Origin: Citrobacter sp. Marseille-Q6884
Lineage (GTDB): Bacteria; Pseudomonadota; Gammaproteobacteria; Enterobacterales; Enterobacteriaceae
Assembly (NCBI RefSeq): GCF_945906775.1
Contig: NZ_CAMDRE010000001.1
Span: 1,612,001-1,676,000, forward strand
Reading direction: 5' to 3'
Length of the DNA: 64,000 bases
Shown here one piece after another: positions 1 to 8,592 of this stretch (its first letter is position 1; every line of letters begins with the position of its first letter). The notes beneath the pieces are model-generated. The model saw only the letters and a list, made by a program, of their open reading frames with translations. It did not search any database and had not been told where the DNA came from. Made by a program: the position numbers and the translations under genes.

Positions 1-586
1 TATCGATAGTTAAGCCCGTCACTACGCCATTGGCATTCTGCCTGATCTGTATCATCTGACCATTTTTCAGATTGCTCAGCGGTTTTCCCGCGCCTTCTAC
101 CTGCGCCATTGCATAAACATCGGTCGGCGGAAGGTTATGATCACGAAAGACCTGCGCCAGCGTTTTTCCCGAATCTACGCGGTAAGTACGCCACTGTTGT
201 TCAATGCCGCTGCTCTGCTGAAAAGGCTGTGTCTGTGCCTGAGATTGCGGGGCCTGCGGTTGTGCATCGGGATCGCCTTCCTGAATGGGTTCCGGCGCAA
301 CCGGCGCGACCTGGCCTGGATCGTTTTGCGGCGCAACCAGCTGTGCCTGAAGCTGAGCCTCGGTTGGCGGCTGTGACTGCGACTGGATGTCCAGTTGCGC
401 CTCACGCGTGACCGCAGGGGCATCGCTGGTGTCATTAGAAGGGAGCAGGAAACCTATCACCAGCACGATGGCAGCAGCAATAATGCCACGGCGATGCATA
501 GGCGGTAGCGGGTCCATAATGCGAAAATTGTCCGGTGCATGCCAGATTTTCGCCAGGGTTGGTTTTAATTCGAAGCGCCCGGGCAT
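1..586 (-). CDS. ytfB: YtfB/OapA-domain cell-division-associated protein, C-terminus cut by window edge
   Basis: Reading the minus strand from the ATG at 586 gives MPGRFELKPTLAKIWHAP, followed by one membrane helix (about residues 35-50), a long Gln/Pro-rich linker, and the beginning of a LysM-like/OapA domain (WRTYRVDSGKTLAQVFRDH). This matches E. coli YtfB, an inner-membrane protein whose periplasmic OapA domain binds glycans and which is linked to cell division. A strong AGGAGGAA ribosome site lies just upstream of the ATG. The stop codon is beyond base 1, so only about 195 codons are seen. It is divergent from fklB across a gap of about 220 bp. Confidence 0.9.
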   Translation of the reverse strand, partial: MPGRFELKPTLAKIWHAPDNFRIMDPLPPMHRRGIIAAAIVLVIGFLLPSNDTSDAPAVTREAQLDIQSQSQPPTEAQLQAQLVAPQNDPGQVAPVAPEPIQEGDPDAQPQAPQSQAQTQPFQQSSGIEQQWRTYRVDSGKTLAQVFRDHNLPPTDVYAMAQVEGAGKPLSNLKNGQMIQIRQNANGVVTGLTID

Positions 587-804
587 GGCTTTCCTCCTGC
601 TCCGCTTATCGTTCCTCGATCATAGAGTATAGATGGCTAACGCTATGATGTTCGTCATAATGCCCGCTTTCGTGACGTCAGCGCGGGATATCCTATTGTT
701 TATGTTTCGCTACGATTTGTCATCTCTTCCTGATACAAAGTTTTACCGGATGCGGCATGGCTGATATGCTGCCCGCTACTTTATACCCGATGAAAGGAAA
801 TATG

Positions 805-1425
805 ATGGCCACTCCGACTTTTGACACTATCGAAGCGCAAGCTAGCTACGGCATTGGTTTGCAGGTTGGACAGCAGCTGAGCGAATCCGGTCTGGAAGGG
901 CTGTTGCCTGAAGCACTGGTTGCTGGTATCGCTGACGCGCTGGAAGGCAAGCACCCAGCTGTGCCTGTTGATGTTGTGCACCGTGCACTGCGTGAAATCC
1001 ACGAACGTGCGGATGCGGTACGTCGCGAGCGTTTCCAGGCTATGGCGGCTGATGGCGTCAAATATCTGGAAGAAAACCGTGAGAAAGAGGGTGTGAACAG
1101 CACTGAATCCGGCCTGCAGTTCCGTGTTCTGACTCAGGGCGAAGGCGCAATCCCGGCGCGTACCGACCGCGTTCGCGTGCACTACACCGGTAAACTGATC
1201 GACGGTACCGTGTTTGATAGCTCCGTTGCACGTGGCGAACCGGCTGAATTCCCGGTTAACGGCGTGATCCCTGGCTGGATTGAAGCACTGACCCTGATGC
1301 CGGTAGGTTCTAAATGGGAACTGACTATCCCTCAGGAACTGGCATATGGCGAACGTGGCGCAGGCGCGTCTATCCCTCCGTTCAGCACGCTGGTGTTCGA
1401 CGTTGAGCTGCTTGAAATCCTGTAA
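805..1425 (+). CDS. fklB: FKBP-type peptidyl-prolyl cis-trans isomerase FklB (FKBP22)
   Basis: 206 residues, the length of E. coli FKBP22. The N-terminal helical dimerisation part (about 1-90) has the FkpA_N-type pattern (ASYGIGLQVGQQL). The FKBP catalytic domain (about 110-206) shows VRVHYTGKLIDGTVFDSS, the GVIPGWIEAL loop and the IPPFSTLVFDVELLEI end. It catalyses cis-trans isomerisation of prolyl bonds; no signal peptide is seen. The start at 805 was chosen over upstream in-frame ATGs (757, 768, 790, 802) because GAAAGGA lies just upstream and the length then matches the family. Confidence 0.96.
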   Translation: MATPTFDTIEAQASYGIGLQVGQQLSESGLEGLLPEALVAGIADALEGKHPAVPVDVVHRALREIHERADAVRRERFQAMAADGVKYLEENREKEGVNSTESGLQFRVLTQGEGAIPARTDRVRVHYTGKLIDGTVFDSSVARGEPAEFPVNGVIPGWIEALTLMPVGSKWELTIPQELAYGERGAGASIPPFSTLVFDVELLEIL

Positions 1426-1440
1426 GCAGTGATTTCTGTT

Positions 1441-1458
1441 CCCCTCAAGCTTGAGGGG
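1441..1458. repeat. Perfect 18-bp palindrome after fklB
   Basis: CCCCTCAAGCTTGAGGGG begins 15 bases after the fklB stop. It would form a strong hairpin but is not followed by a T-run on the plus strand (AGCGGAAAATTAG follows), so it looks like a 3' end stabiliser or weak terminator, not a canonical intrinsic terminator. Confidence 0.6.
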
Positions 1459-1734
1459 AGCGGAAAATTAGTTTTAAAACCTATAGTTATTACGATATCG
1501 ATATTTTATCTTGCAAATAGCGTGCTTGCGTGTATTTTTGTGAGCTAATTCGCGCTATCAGAGTGATATGACACTCACTTTAAACATAAAATTAACATTA
1601 TATCTAAATCTTAGTGTTCATCCCGCCAATTCTTACCTAATATCGATGAGTCCTGATAACAGGATCGTCGTATCATAGACACACTAAAGGCCGTAGAGCC
1701 TGAACAACACAGACAGGTACAGGAAGAAAAAAAC
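1459..1734 (+). promoter_or_regulatory. Leader/promoter region of cycA
   Basis: Gene-free AT-rich stretch between fklB and cycA. A small hairpin (TCCTGATAACAGGA, 1651-1664, extendable by flanking CGAT/ATCG) sits about 70 bp before the start codon, within the probable transcribed leader. In E. coli cycA mRNA is a target of the small RNA GcvB; no pairing site was established here. No coding ORF is credible. Confidence 0.4.
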
Positions 1735-3144
1735 ATGGTAGATCAGGTAAAAGTCGTTGCCGACGAAGAGGCATCGTCTGAACAGTCGCTACGGCGCAAT
1801 CTCACAAACCGACATATTCAACTTATTGCTATTGGTGGTGCTATCGGTACAGGCCTGTTTATGGGCTCCGGGAAAACCATCAGTCTCGCCGGACCGTCGA
1901 TCATCTTTGTTTATATGATCATCGGTTTTATGCTGTTTTTCGTGATGCGGGCAATGGGAGAATTGCTGCTCTCGAATCTTGAGTACAAATCCTTTAGTGA
2001 TTTCGCCTCTGACCTGCTCGGGCCGTGGGCCGGGTATTTTACTGGCTGGACTTACTGGTTCTGCTGGGTCGTGACCGGGATGGCGGACGTTGTCGCCATT
2101 ACGGCTTATGCGCAATTCTGGTTCCCCGGTCTCTCGGATTGGGTCGCTTCACTGGCGGTGATCATTCTGCTGCTGAGCCTCAACCTCGCCACCGTTAAGA
2201 TGTTCGGTGAGATGGAGTTCTGGTTTGCCATGATCAAAATTGTCGCCATTGTCGGCTTGATTGTTGTCGGCCTGGTGATGGTCCTGACGCAATTCCAGTC
2301 GCCAACCGGCGTGCAAGCGTCATTTACGCATCTGTGGAATGACGGTGGTTGGTTCCCGAAAGGCCTGAGCGGCTTCTTTGCGGGCTTCCAGATAGCGGTC
2401 TTCGCGTTTGTAGGTATCGAACTGGTCGGGACCACGGCGGCTGAAACCAAAGACCCGGAAAAATCGCTGCCGCGTGCCATTAACTCGATTCCAATTCGTA
2501 TCATCATGTTCTACGTTTTCGCGCTGATCGTGATTATGTCGGTCACACCGTGGAGTTCGGTTGTGCCGAGTAAGAGTCCTTTCGTTGAACTGTTTGTCCT
2601 GGTCGGTCTGCCGGCGGCGGCGAGCCTGATTAACTTTGTGGTGCTGACCTCTGCGGCCTCTTCTGCGAACAGCGGCGTGTTCTCTACCAGCCGTATGCTG
2701 TTTGGTCTGGCGCAGGAAGGTGTCGCGCCTAAAGCGTTCGCGAAGCTGTCTAAACGCGCAGTTCCGGCGAAAGGCTTAACGTTCTCCTGTATCTGCCTGC
2801 TGGGCGGCGTGGTGATGCTGTACGTTAACCCGAGTGTGATTGGCGCATTCACCATGATCACCACCGTATCTGCGATTCTGTTTATGTTTGTCTGGACCAT
2901 TATTCTTTGCTCGTACCTGGTGTACCGCAAACAGCGTCCGCATCTGCATGAGAAATCGATCTACAAGATGCCGTTAGGCAAACTGATGTGCTGGGTGTGT
3001 ATGGCGTTTTTCGTCTTCGTACTGGTACTGCTGACGCTGGAAGAGGATACCCGTCAGGCGCTGATCGTGACGCCGCTGTGGTTCATCGCTCTGGGACTGG
3101 GCTGGCTGTTTATCGGTAAGAAACGCATGGCTGGCGTACGCTAA
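1735..3144 (+). CDS. cycA: D-serine/D-alanine/glycine proton symporter CycA
   Basis: 469 residues (E. coli CycA 470). Amino acid-polyamine-organocation family permease with about 12 membrane helices. The N-terminus carries the family signature around residues 24-50 (RHIQLIAIGGAIGTGLFMGS), and a conserved EL-GTTAAET segment follows TM6. It imports D-serine, D-alanine, glycine and the antibiotic D-cycloserine across the inner membrane. A purine-rich AGGAAGAAAAA tract precedes the ATG. It stands alone as a transcription unit, with hairpins immediately after the stop codon. Confidence 0.97.
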   Translation: MVDQVKVVADEEASSEQSLRRNLTNRHIQLIAIGGAIGTGLFMGSGKTISLAGPSIIFVYMIIGFMLFFVMRAMGELLLSNLEYKSFSDFASDLLGPWAGYFTGWTYWFCWVVTGMADVVAITAYAQFWFPGLSDWVASLAVIILLLSLNLATVKMFGEMEFWFAMIKIVAIVGLIVVGLVMVLTQFQSPTGVQASFTHLWNDGGWFPKGLSGFFAGFQIAVFAFVGIELVGTTAAETKDPEKSLPRAINSIPIRIIMFYVFALIVIMSVTPWSSVVPSKSPFVELFVLVGLPAAASLINFVVLTSAASSANSGVFSTSRMLFGLAQEGVAPKAFAKLSKRAVPAKGLTFSCICLLGGVVMLYVNPSVIGAFTMITTVSAILFMFVWTIILCSYLVYRKQRPHLHEKSIYKMPLGKLMCWVCMAFFVFVLVLLTLEEDTRQALIVTPLWFIALGLGWLFIGKKRMAGVR

Positions 3145-3149
3145 TAAAA

Positions 3150-3205
3150 AAGAGCCGCAATGCGGCTCTCGTATTTCATCAAGGCGCTCTCGGGCGCCTT
3201 TTTTT
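3150..3205 (+). terminator. Tandem hairpins downstream of cycA
   Basis: First hairpin GAGCCGCA-AT-TGCGGCTC (3153-3170, approximate) begins 8 bases after the cycA stop. A second, GGCGC-TCTCG-GGCGCC followed by TTTTTTTATT, spans about 3182-3205. The second is a classical intrinsic terminator in the plus direction and abuts the convergent ytfE stop. Confidence 0.75.
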
Positions 3206-3866
3206 ATTCCCCAGCGAGTGCTCGCGGGAACAGCACATTGTTTTCCAGACTGATGTGTTCCATCAGGTCATCGATCATCTCGTTAATGCCGTTATACATG
3301 GCTTTCCAGGTGGTGCAGGCTTCTGGCGGCGGCGTGACATTGTGGGTGATGTGCTTGATCACTTCGACCAGCTCACCCGCATCGTCATGCTCGCTTTCCA
3401 TCACGCTGATTGGCCCCATCGCCTGGCTGCCCATTCCTTGTTTAATCATCGGGAACAGGATCTGTTCTTCTTTCATCATGTGGCTGGACAGCTCTTCATG
3501 CAGCATGGTCAGGTTTTTCGCCAGGCCACGCGGTACATTCGGCTTGTCAGCGTGAACGCGTTCAACTTTGGTGGCTTGCAGGATCAGTTCCGGCAATTGC
3601 TCGCGGTGGCGGTCATGAAAACGCACGATGATATGATCGATAATTTCTGCCAACGCTACGCTACGCCAGTCTTTTTCAAGCGGTTGTTCCGCCAGTTTTG
3701 CCAGCTCTGCTTCGATCGCATCAACATCCAGCTCTTTACGTGCAGCAGCGCGCGCCAGGGTTTGCTTACCGCCGCAGCAGTAATCCATATCGTACTTACG
3801 AAACAATGCGGAAGCGCGAGGAATAGAGAGCGCCAGTTCACCTAAAGGTTGATCGCGATAAGACAT
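3204..3866 (-). CDS. ytfE: Iron-sulfur cluster repair di-iron protein YtfE (Ric)
   Basis: 220 residues, identical in length to E. coli YtfE. The N-terminal ScdA_N region (about 1-65) has the paired cysteines DMDYCCGG at residues 30-31. The C-terminal hemerythrin-like four-helix domain has the di-iron ligands spread as HDRHRE, HEELSSHMMKEE, ESEHDDAGE and MEHISLENNVLFP. The protein repairs Fe-S clusters damaged by nitric oxide and oxidants in the cytoplasm. An NsrR-type operator lies directly upstream, consistent with derepression by nitric oxide. Monocistronic and convergent with cycA. Confidence 0.97.
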   Translation of the reverse strand: MSYRDQPLGELALSIPRASALFRKYDMDYCCGGKQTLARAAARKELDVDAIEAELAKLAEQPLEKDWRSVALAEIIDHIIVRFHDRHREQLPELILQATKVERVHADKPNVPRGLAKNLTMLHEELSSHMMKEEQILFPMIKQGMGSQAMGPISVMESEHDDAGELVEVIKHITHNVTPPPEACTTWKAMYNGINEMIDDLMEHISLENNVLFPRALAGE

Positions 3867-3892
3867 AGCCGTTACCTCATTCTCAATAATAT

Positions 3893-3915
3893 AAGATGTA
3901 TTTTAAATGCAACTT
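3893..3915 (-). promoter_or_regulatory. NsrR-type operator upstream of ytfE
   Basis: AAGATGTATTTTAAATG plus CAACTT forms the two-half NsrR motif (AAGATGYATTT with an inverted partner), 27 bp upstream of the ytfE start. NsrR is the nitric-oxide-sensing [Fe-S] repressor known to control ytfE in enterobacteria. The site match is seen in the sequence; control is inferred. Confidence 0.75.
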
Positions 3916-4044
3916 ATGGCGAAGGATATAACCCTTTCGGGGTGGGGGATTTTGTGATGGTTGTCACGAAAAATTCTTCTCTCTTTAACGTGCTGAATCT
4001 TATTGAAAAGCGGGAAAACGGCGTAGAAAGCCGCTTCACAAGGT

Positions 4045-4071
4045 TAAATAAGCGGACGATGCTGCCGATAG
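4045..4071 (+). promoter_or_regulatory. FliA (sigma-28) type flagellar promoter
   Basis: TAAATAAG, 11-bp spacer, GCCGATAG. This fits the FliA consensus TAAAGTTT-N11-GCCGATAA with the correct spacing and lies about 40 bp upstream of the chemoreceptor gene, placing it in the class 3 flagellar regulon. Confidence 0.75.
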
Positions 4072-4111
4072 TTAGACCTCAGACAATACCTGCATAATAA
4101 AAAGGCAACAG

Positions 4112-5683
4112 ATGTTCAAACGAATCAAAGTGATAACCTTACTTATCACCGTGTTACTCGCCCTGGGCGCAATGCAGTTTATCTCTGCGGGCGTCTTTAT
4201 TGGCGCGCTCAATAACGATAAGCAAAACTTTACCGTGTCTCAGCTTTCCAGCCAGAACGTGGCTGAGTTTACCGATGCGTGGATTAGCCTGAACCAGGCT
4301 CGCGTCACTCTCAACCGGGGAATGCTGCGCTTGCAGGGGACAATGGCGAGTGACATTAACGGGGGTCAGTTGAAAGAACTGGTAAGCACGGCTAACCGCC
4401 TGCTGGCCGAGGCAAAAGTGCATTACGATACATACTACGCACTGCCGGAAACGCCGGGTCTGGATGAACATCTGGCGGATCGGCTTGAAGAGCAGTATGG
4501 CATCTACTCGACGACGCTCGCAAAAATGAATGCGTTACTGGCGCAAGGCAAGCTGGAGGAGATGTTCAAACAGAATGCCGAGCAAAAGCAGACGGCGATG
4601 CAGGATGTTTATCAGGAATGGCGAGCTGCGCAATCTGCACTGGCCAGTGCGGGCGTGCAGGATAACGAGCATGACTATCAGAAGATCATCTGGTTGTTGT
4701 CTGCGGTGATGCTGGCGGTGGTAACCCTCATCATCGCCAGTTGGATAGCCGTGCAGCGCGTATTGCTGAAGCCACTCCATGACGTGATGACGCATATTCG
4801 TCACATCGCGGCCGGTGATTTGACCCACCGCATCAACGCGGAGGGCAGCAATGAAATGGCGCTGCTGGCGCGTAATGTCCGCGACATGCAGCAGGCACTG
4901 GCGAACACGGTGAGCGTGGTACGTGATGGCGCAGATACCATCTACACCGGCGCAGGGGAAATTGCTGCAGGCAGTAACGATCTCTCATCGCGTACTGAAC
5001 AGCAGGCCGCCTCGCTGGAAGAGACCGCCGCCAGTATGGAGCAGCTCACCGCGACCGTGAAGCAGAATGCGGAGAATGCGCGGCAGGCGACCAGTTTGGC
5101 AAAAAACGCCTCGCAAACGGCGAAAAAAGGCGGTGCAGTCGTTGATAGTGTGGTGCGTACTATGGATGAAATCGCCACCAGTTCCAGCAAAATTGCGCAA
5201 ATTACCAACGTTATCGACGGCATTGCCTTCCAGACCAATATTCTGGCGCTGAACGCCGCGGTAGAAGCGGCGCGAGCCGGCGAACAGGGGCGTGGGTTTG
5301 CGGTTGTTGCCGGTGAAGTGCGTACGCTGGCACAGCGTAGCGCCCAGGCGGCGAAAGAGATTAAGGCGTTGATTGATGATTCCGGTCACCGGGTCAATGC
5401 TGGTGCTACGTTGGTGCATGAAGCCGGTGAAACGATGTCGGAAATCGTCAGTGCCGTTACCCGAGTGACCGATATTATGGGCGAAATCGCGTCGGCGTCT
5501 GATGAGCAAAGTCGGGGCATTGAGCAGGTCGGTCAGGCGGTGGCTGAAATGGATCGCGTCACGCAGCAAAATGCCTCGCTGGTGGAAGAATCTGCGTCTG
5601 CCGCCGCCGCGCTTGAAGAGCAGGCCGCGCGGCTGAACCAGACCGTGGCGGTGTTTAACGTCGCGCGCCGAATGGTGGCGTAA
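4112..5683 (+). CDS. Methyl-accepting chemotaxis protein (Tsr/Tar-like periplasmic sensor, no C-terminal pentapeptide)
   Basis: 523 residues. TM1 is at about 8-30, followed by a periplasmic four-helix sensor of about 155 residues, TM2 about 190-212, HAMP about 213-265 and a cytoplasmic methylation/signalling domain with the invariant hairpin tip (QTNILALNAAVEAARAGEQG). The first periplasmic helix has QARVTLNR, matching the ligand-binding arginines of Tsr and Tar (R-N-T-L-N-R), so an amino-acid-like ligand is plausible. Unlike Tsr/Tar the protein ends ...NVARRMVA without the NWETF-type pentapeptide that tethers CheR/CheB, so it is probably a low-abundance-type receptor relying on others for adaptation. 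A FliA promoter precedes it. Exact ligand unknown. Confidence 0.93.
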   Translation: MFKRIKVITLLITVLLALGAMQFISAGVFIGALNNDKQNFTVSQLSSQNVAEFTDAWISLNQARVTLNRGMLRLQGTMASDINGGQLKELVSTANRLLAEAKVHYDTYYALPETPGLDEHLADRLEEQYGIYSTTLAKMNALLAQGKLEEMFKQNAEQKQTAMQDVYQEWRAAQSALASAGVQDNEHDYQKIIWLLSAVMLAVVTLIIASWIAVQRVLLKPLHDVMTHIRHIAAGDLTHRINAEGSNEMALLARNVRDMQQALANTVSVVRDGADTIYTGAGEIAAGSNDLSSRTEQQAASLEETAASMEQLTATVKQNAENARQATSLAKNASQTAKKGGAVVDSVVRTMDEIATSSSKIAQITNVIDGIAFQTNILALNAAVEAARAGEQGRGFAVVAGEVRTLAQRSAQAAKEIKALIDDSGHRVNAGATLVHEAGETMSEIVSAVTRVTDIMGEIASASDEQSRGIEQVGQAVAEMDRVTQQNASLVEESASAAAALEEQAARLNQTVAVFNVARRMVA

Positions 5684-5689
5684 ACGCCC

Positions 5690-5745
5690 GTTCCGGCCTA
5701 CAAGACGTCATCCAGTAGGCCGGATAAACCCGGCGTCACCCAGCA
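5690..5745. repeat. REP/BIME element
   Basis: TCCGGCCTAC and its inverted partner GTAGGCCGGAT flank a short centre, followed by AACCCGGCGTCACC. Typical enterobacterial REP pair between convergent genes, where it may act as a bidirectional mRNA end. Confidence 0.8.
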
Positions 5746-5748
5746 ATA

Positions 5749-6714
5749 TTAGGATGGCGAAACGGCGACGACGCGCGGTTTTTCCGGCTTCGCCCTGACC
5801 GCGACTACCACGCCGACAACCAGCAGAGCGATGCCACTCAGGGTCAGCATCGGTGGCATCTCCTGGCGCAGCATAAAGGTGTACAGCAGGCCCGCCAGCG
5901 TTTCAAACACAATCAGTGGCCCGAGGATCACCGTCGGTAACTTCTGGCTGGCAATATTCCAGCACAATGCGCCTACCCACGAGCACAATACCGCGATGGC
6001 AATCATCAGGCTAATAAACACAACCGGGCGCGGACCAAACGGGAGGGCGAAATCCGGAGTTTGCCCGTTCAGCCACAGGCAGGCCGCAACGTAACCCAGC
6101 AGAGAAACGGGAAGCGTCACCAGCGCCTGTGCCGTTGCCCACATCATCGGATGTTTATCGGGATTCTCACGCAGCCAGCGGGCGTTACGCAGCGCATACC
6201 ATGCCCAGCACACCACTGAAATCAGCGCCAGCGCAATACCTGAACCGTAGCGCCAACCGCTAAAGTCGGGTAACCCTTGATTCAGCTCGGAAATATTGAC
6301 GCACAGCAGTCCAATGCCGATCAGTACCAGCGCAGGGGCTAAGCGCCACCACGATAATTTGCCGTCACGCTGGCTATACAGCAGGTTGGCGAAGACCGGG
6401 ATCACCACCGGTAATGTCCCGATGATCATCGTTGAGACAGGGGCGCCGGTGCGCTGGATGGCACTCGCCAGGCAAACGTAATAAATCAGGTTGCCCATCA
6501 TTGTCAGCGCCAGCGCAGTGAACCAGTCTTTACGCGTCAACTGACGCAGACGCGCACGACCCAGCCAGGCGATTGGCAGGGCGATCAGACCCAGTGCCAG
6601 GTAGCGTCCCATCGACTGCAATACCGCCGGGTATTCTGGCACGATCAGCGGCCCGACAAAAATCAATCCCCACATCAGCCCAGCCAGCAGGGCATACAAC
6701 ACACCGCTAATCAT
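5749..6714 (-). CDS. ytfF: EamA/DMT-superfamily inner-membrane transporter YtfF
   Basis: 321 residues from the ATG at 6714, the length of E. coli YtfF. Ten predicted helices in two EamA repeats (about 3-140 and 165-305) with GMFxGxIF-like openings (LLAGLMWGLIFVGP) and the TPVVIPVFANL-type helix. Function of YtfF is not firmly established; the superfamily exports metabolites. In-frame codons extend upstream to 6897 but lack family similarity. The AraC-family gene upstream on the same strand is a candidate regulator. Its C-terminal tail differs from that of E. coli. Confidence 0.9.
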   Translation of the reverse strand: MISGVLYALLAGLMWGLIFVGPLIVPEYPAVLQSMGRYLALGLIALPIAWLGRARLRQLTRKDWFTALALTMMGNLIYYVCLASAIQRTGAPVSTMIIGTLPVVIPVFANLLYSQRDGKLSWWRLAPALVLIGIGLLCVNISELNQGLPDFSGWRYGSGIALALISVVCWAWYALRNARWLRENPDKHPMMWATAQALVTLPVSLLGYVAACLWLNGQTPDFALPFGPRPVVFISLMIAIAVLCSWVGALCWNIASQKLPTVILGPLIVFETLAGLLYTFMLRQEMPPMLTLSGIALLVVGVVVAVRAKPEKPRVVAVSPS

Positions 6715-6790
6715 TTTTGACACCCACATCGTTTTACATAGCGAAGAGTGTAGGCAGGGAAAAAGGCGGCGTATTGTATGAGATTGCGCA

Positions 6791-7615
6791 TTAGCGCGGA
6801 AAAACCTGTTTTTGATAGCGCACGGGGGTAATGCCGTAGCGATGAGTAAATGCGCGGGTAAGGTGTGACTGATCGGTGAGGCCCGTTGCCGCGGCAACGT
6901 CTGCGGCGGCCATACCGTGAGTGAGGAAGCCTTTGGCGCGCCACAGGCGGATGGCCATCAGCATCTGGTGCGGCGTGACATGAAAATGCGATTTGAACTG
7001 GCGCTGAAAATGCCAGGGACTCAGCGACGCAACGCGGGCCAACTCATCGAGCGTCACCGGGTGCATATAGTTGTCGTGCAGATATTCACGCACTCGTGTA
7101 AAGCGGTGCGCGCCTTCTGGCGATACGGGCGCATGGCGAGCCAGCGGCTGGAATGTGTCGATCAGATCGAGCAATAAGCCTTTTTGTGCCAGGGGATCTT
7201 CGGCATTCCACAGACCATGGATCAACGAACAGATCTGGCGTGAACGCTGCGGGTCGTGGCGGGTGACATCATGAAACCACCAGTGGCGGATCCCGGTAAC
7301 CTCTTCCAGAAGGTCGGGTTCAAGGTAGATCATCCGGTAGCGCCAGCCGTCGGCGGTTTCCGCTTCGCCGGTATGCAGCTCATCGGGATTCATGGTGACG
7401 ACGGAGTGGGCCGGGGCCACGTACTGCGTACCGCGGTAGCGAAAGCGTTCGGCACCAGCTTCAATCGCGCCGATACCAAAGGCTTCGTGCGTGTGAGGCT
7501 CAAAGGCGTAACGTGAGATATGCGCATGATAAAGCTCAACGCCGGGCACCTGCGCCAGGTGGCGAAAGCGGGCACTGTCTTTATCATCAATGAACTGTTC
7601 AGGTACACCTTGCAC
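6791..7615 (-). CDS. AraC-family transcriptional regulator with cupin sensor
   Basis: N-terminal AraC-binding cupin domain (HAHISRYAFEPHTHEAFGIG with the HTH-E metal-like motif) and a C-terminal pair of helix-turn-helix units (TLDELARVASLSPWHFQRQF and ADVAAATGLTDQSHLTRAF). No ATG start exists. A GTG at 7615 is preceded at good spacing by GGGGAGAG and is preferred (274 residues); a GTG at 7675 would add 20 residues but has no clear ribosome site. It lies 76 bp upstream of ytfF on the same strand, so it may control that exporter. Ligand unknown. Confidence 0.85.
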   Translation of the reverse strand: MQGVPEQFIDDKDSARFRHLAQVPGVELYHAHISRYAFEPHTHEAFGIGAIEAGAERFRYRGTQYVAPAHSVVTMNPDELHTGEAETADGWRYRMIYLEPDLLEEVTGIRHWWFHDVTRHDPQRSRQICSLIHGLWNAEDPLAQKGLLLDLIDTFQPLARHAPVSPEGAHRFTRVREYLHDNYMHPVTLDELARVASLSPWHFQRQFKSHFHVTPHQMLMAIRLWRAKGFLTHGMAAADVAAATGLTDQSHLTRAFTHRYGITPVRYQKQVFPR

Positions 7616-7695
7616 GTTGTCTCTCCCCACGCATCGTCTTTCATTATCAGAGAGGATGCGCGGGGATGCCACCACAATTAACCGATTTTTAACAC

Positions 7696-8544
7696 TTAGA
7701 CGATCGCGTTGACGCTGTCTGCCAGTGAGGTTGTCGGGCGACCGATCAGTTTGCTCAGCGTTTGGCTGTCGTCGAACAACCCCCCTTTTGAGGCGCCGAT
7801 ATCGGAATCAGCCAGCATATCCGCCAGCCCATCAGGCAGACCAAAACCTTTCAGGGCTGCGGCAAAATCTGCTTCGCTCAGGTTTTGATACACCACCTCT
7901 TTGCCACTCTGTTTTGTCAGTTCGGCAGCCAGTTGGCTTAATGTCCAGCCTTCGTCACCCGCCAGTTCGTAGATTTTCCCGGCGTGGCCTTCTTCGCTGA
8001 TGACGCGTGCGGCAGCGGCAGCATAATCGGCACGGGTCGCTGAGGCGATTTTTCCCGCACCGGCAGCGCCGATAAAGACGCCGTGCTCCAGTGCGGCAGG
8101 TGCGCTGGCCAGATAGTTTTCGGTATACCAGCCGTTGCGCAGCAGTGCATAGGGGAGCCCTGAGTCGGCGAGCAGTTTTTCAGTTTCAACGTGCTCGACA
8201 TGCAACCCCAGCGGGGAGCGGTCGGCATGCAGCAGGCTGGTGTAAGCAATAAATTTCACGTTGGCTGCCTTCGCCGCGTTAATCACGTTGCGATGCTGCG
8301 GGGTACGTTGCCCGACTTCGCTGGAGGAGATCAGCAGCAGTTTGTCGATCCCCTGCAATGCGTGCGTGAAGGCGGCTTCATCAGTGTAATCCGCCTGACG
8401 AACGGTAATGCCCTGCTGACTGAGCGCTGTTGCTTTGCCTGGGTTACGCACAATCGCCACAATCTGGCTGGCAGGAACGGTGTGCAACAGGGTTTCAATG
8501 ACGTGTTGGCCGAGTTGGCCAGTGGCACCGGTAATGGCAATCAT
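7696..8544 (-). CDS. qorB: NAD(P)H:quinone oxidoreductase QorB (YtfG), atypical SDR/NmrA family
   Basis: 282 residues from ATG 8544 with AAGGAG upstream (E. coli QorB 286). The N-terminal Rossmann motif ITGATGQLG (residues 3-11) binds the nucleotide, and the rest follows the NmrA/HSCARG-like fold (SSSEVGQRTPQHRNVI, NGWYTENYLAS). E. coli QorB reduces quinones with NADPH. Divergent from the HxlR regulator ytfH across an 88-bp gap that contains a palindrome, so the two are probably co-regulated. Longer in-frame extension to 8613 overlaps that operator and is unlikely. Confidence 0.93.
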   Translation of the reverse strand: MIAITGATGQLGQHVIETLLHTVPASQIVAIVRNPGKATALSQQGITVRQADYTDEAAFTHALQGIDKLLLISSSEVGQRTPQHRNVINAAKAANVKFIAYTSLLHADRSPLGLHVEHVETEKLLADSGLPYALLRNGWYTENYLASAPAALEHGVFIGAAGAGKIASATRADYAAAAARVISEEGHAGKIYELAGDEGWTLSQLAAELTKQSGKEVVYQNLSEADFAAALKGFGLPDGLADMLADSDIGASKGGLFDDSQTLSKLIGRPTTSLADSVNAIV

Positions 8545-8592
8545 GGAGAACTCCTTGGTGTTTGTCTTGTGTTTCGTTAAGCTAACACCTAA

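Noticed and set aside
6715..6897. N-terminal extension of YtfF by 61 residues
   Set aside because: Extension is hydrophilic, unlike the family, and would overlap the 3' end of the AraC-family gene; ATG 6714 gives the E. coli length.
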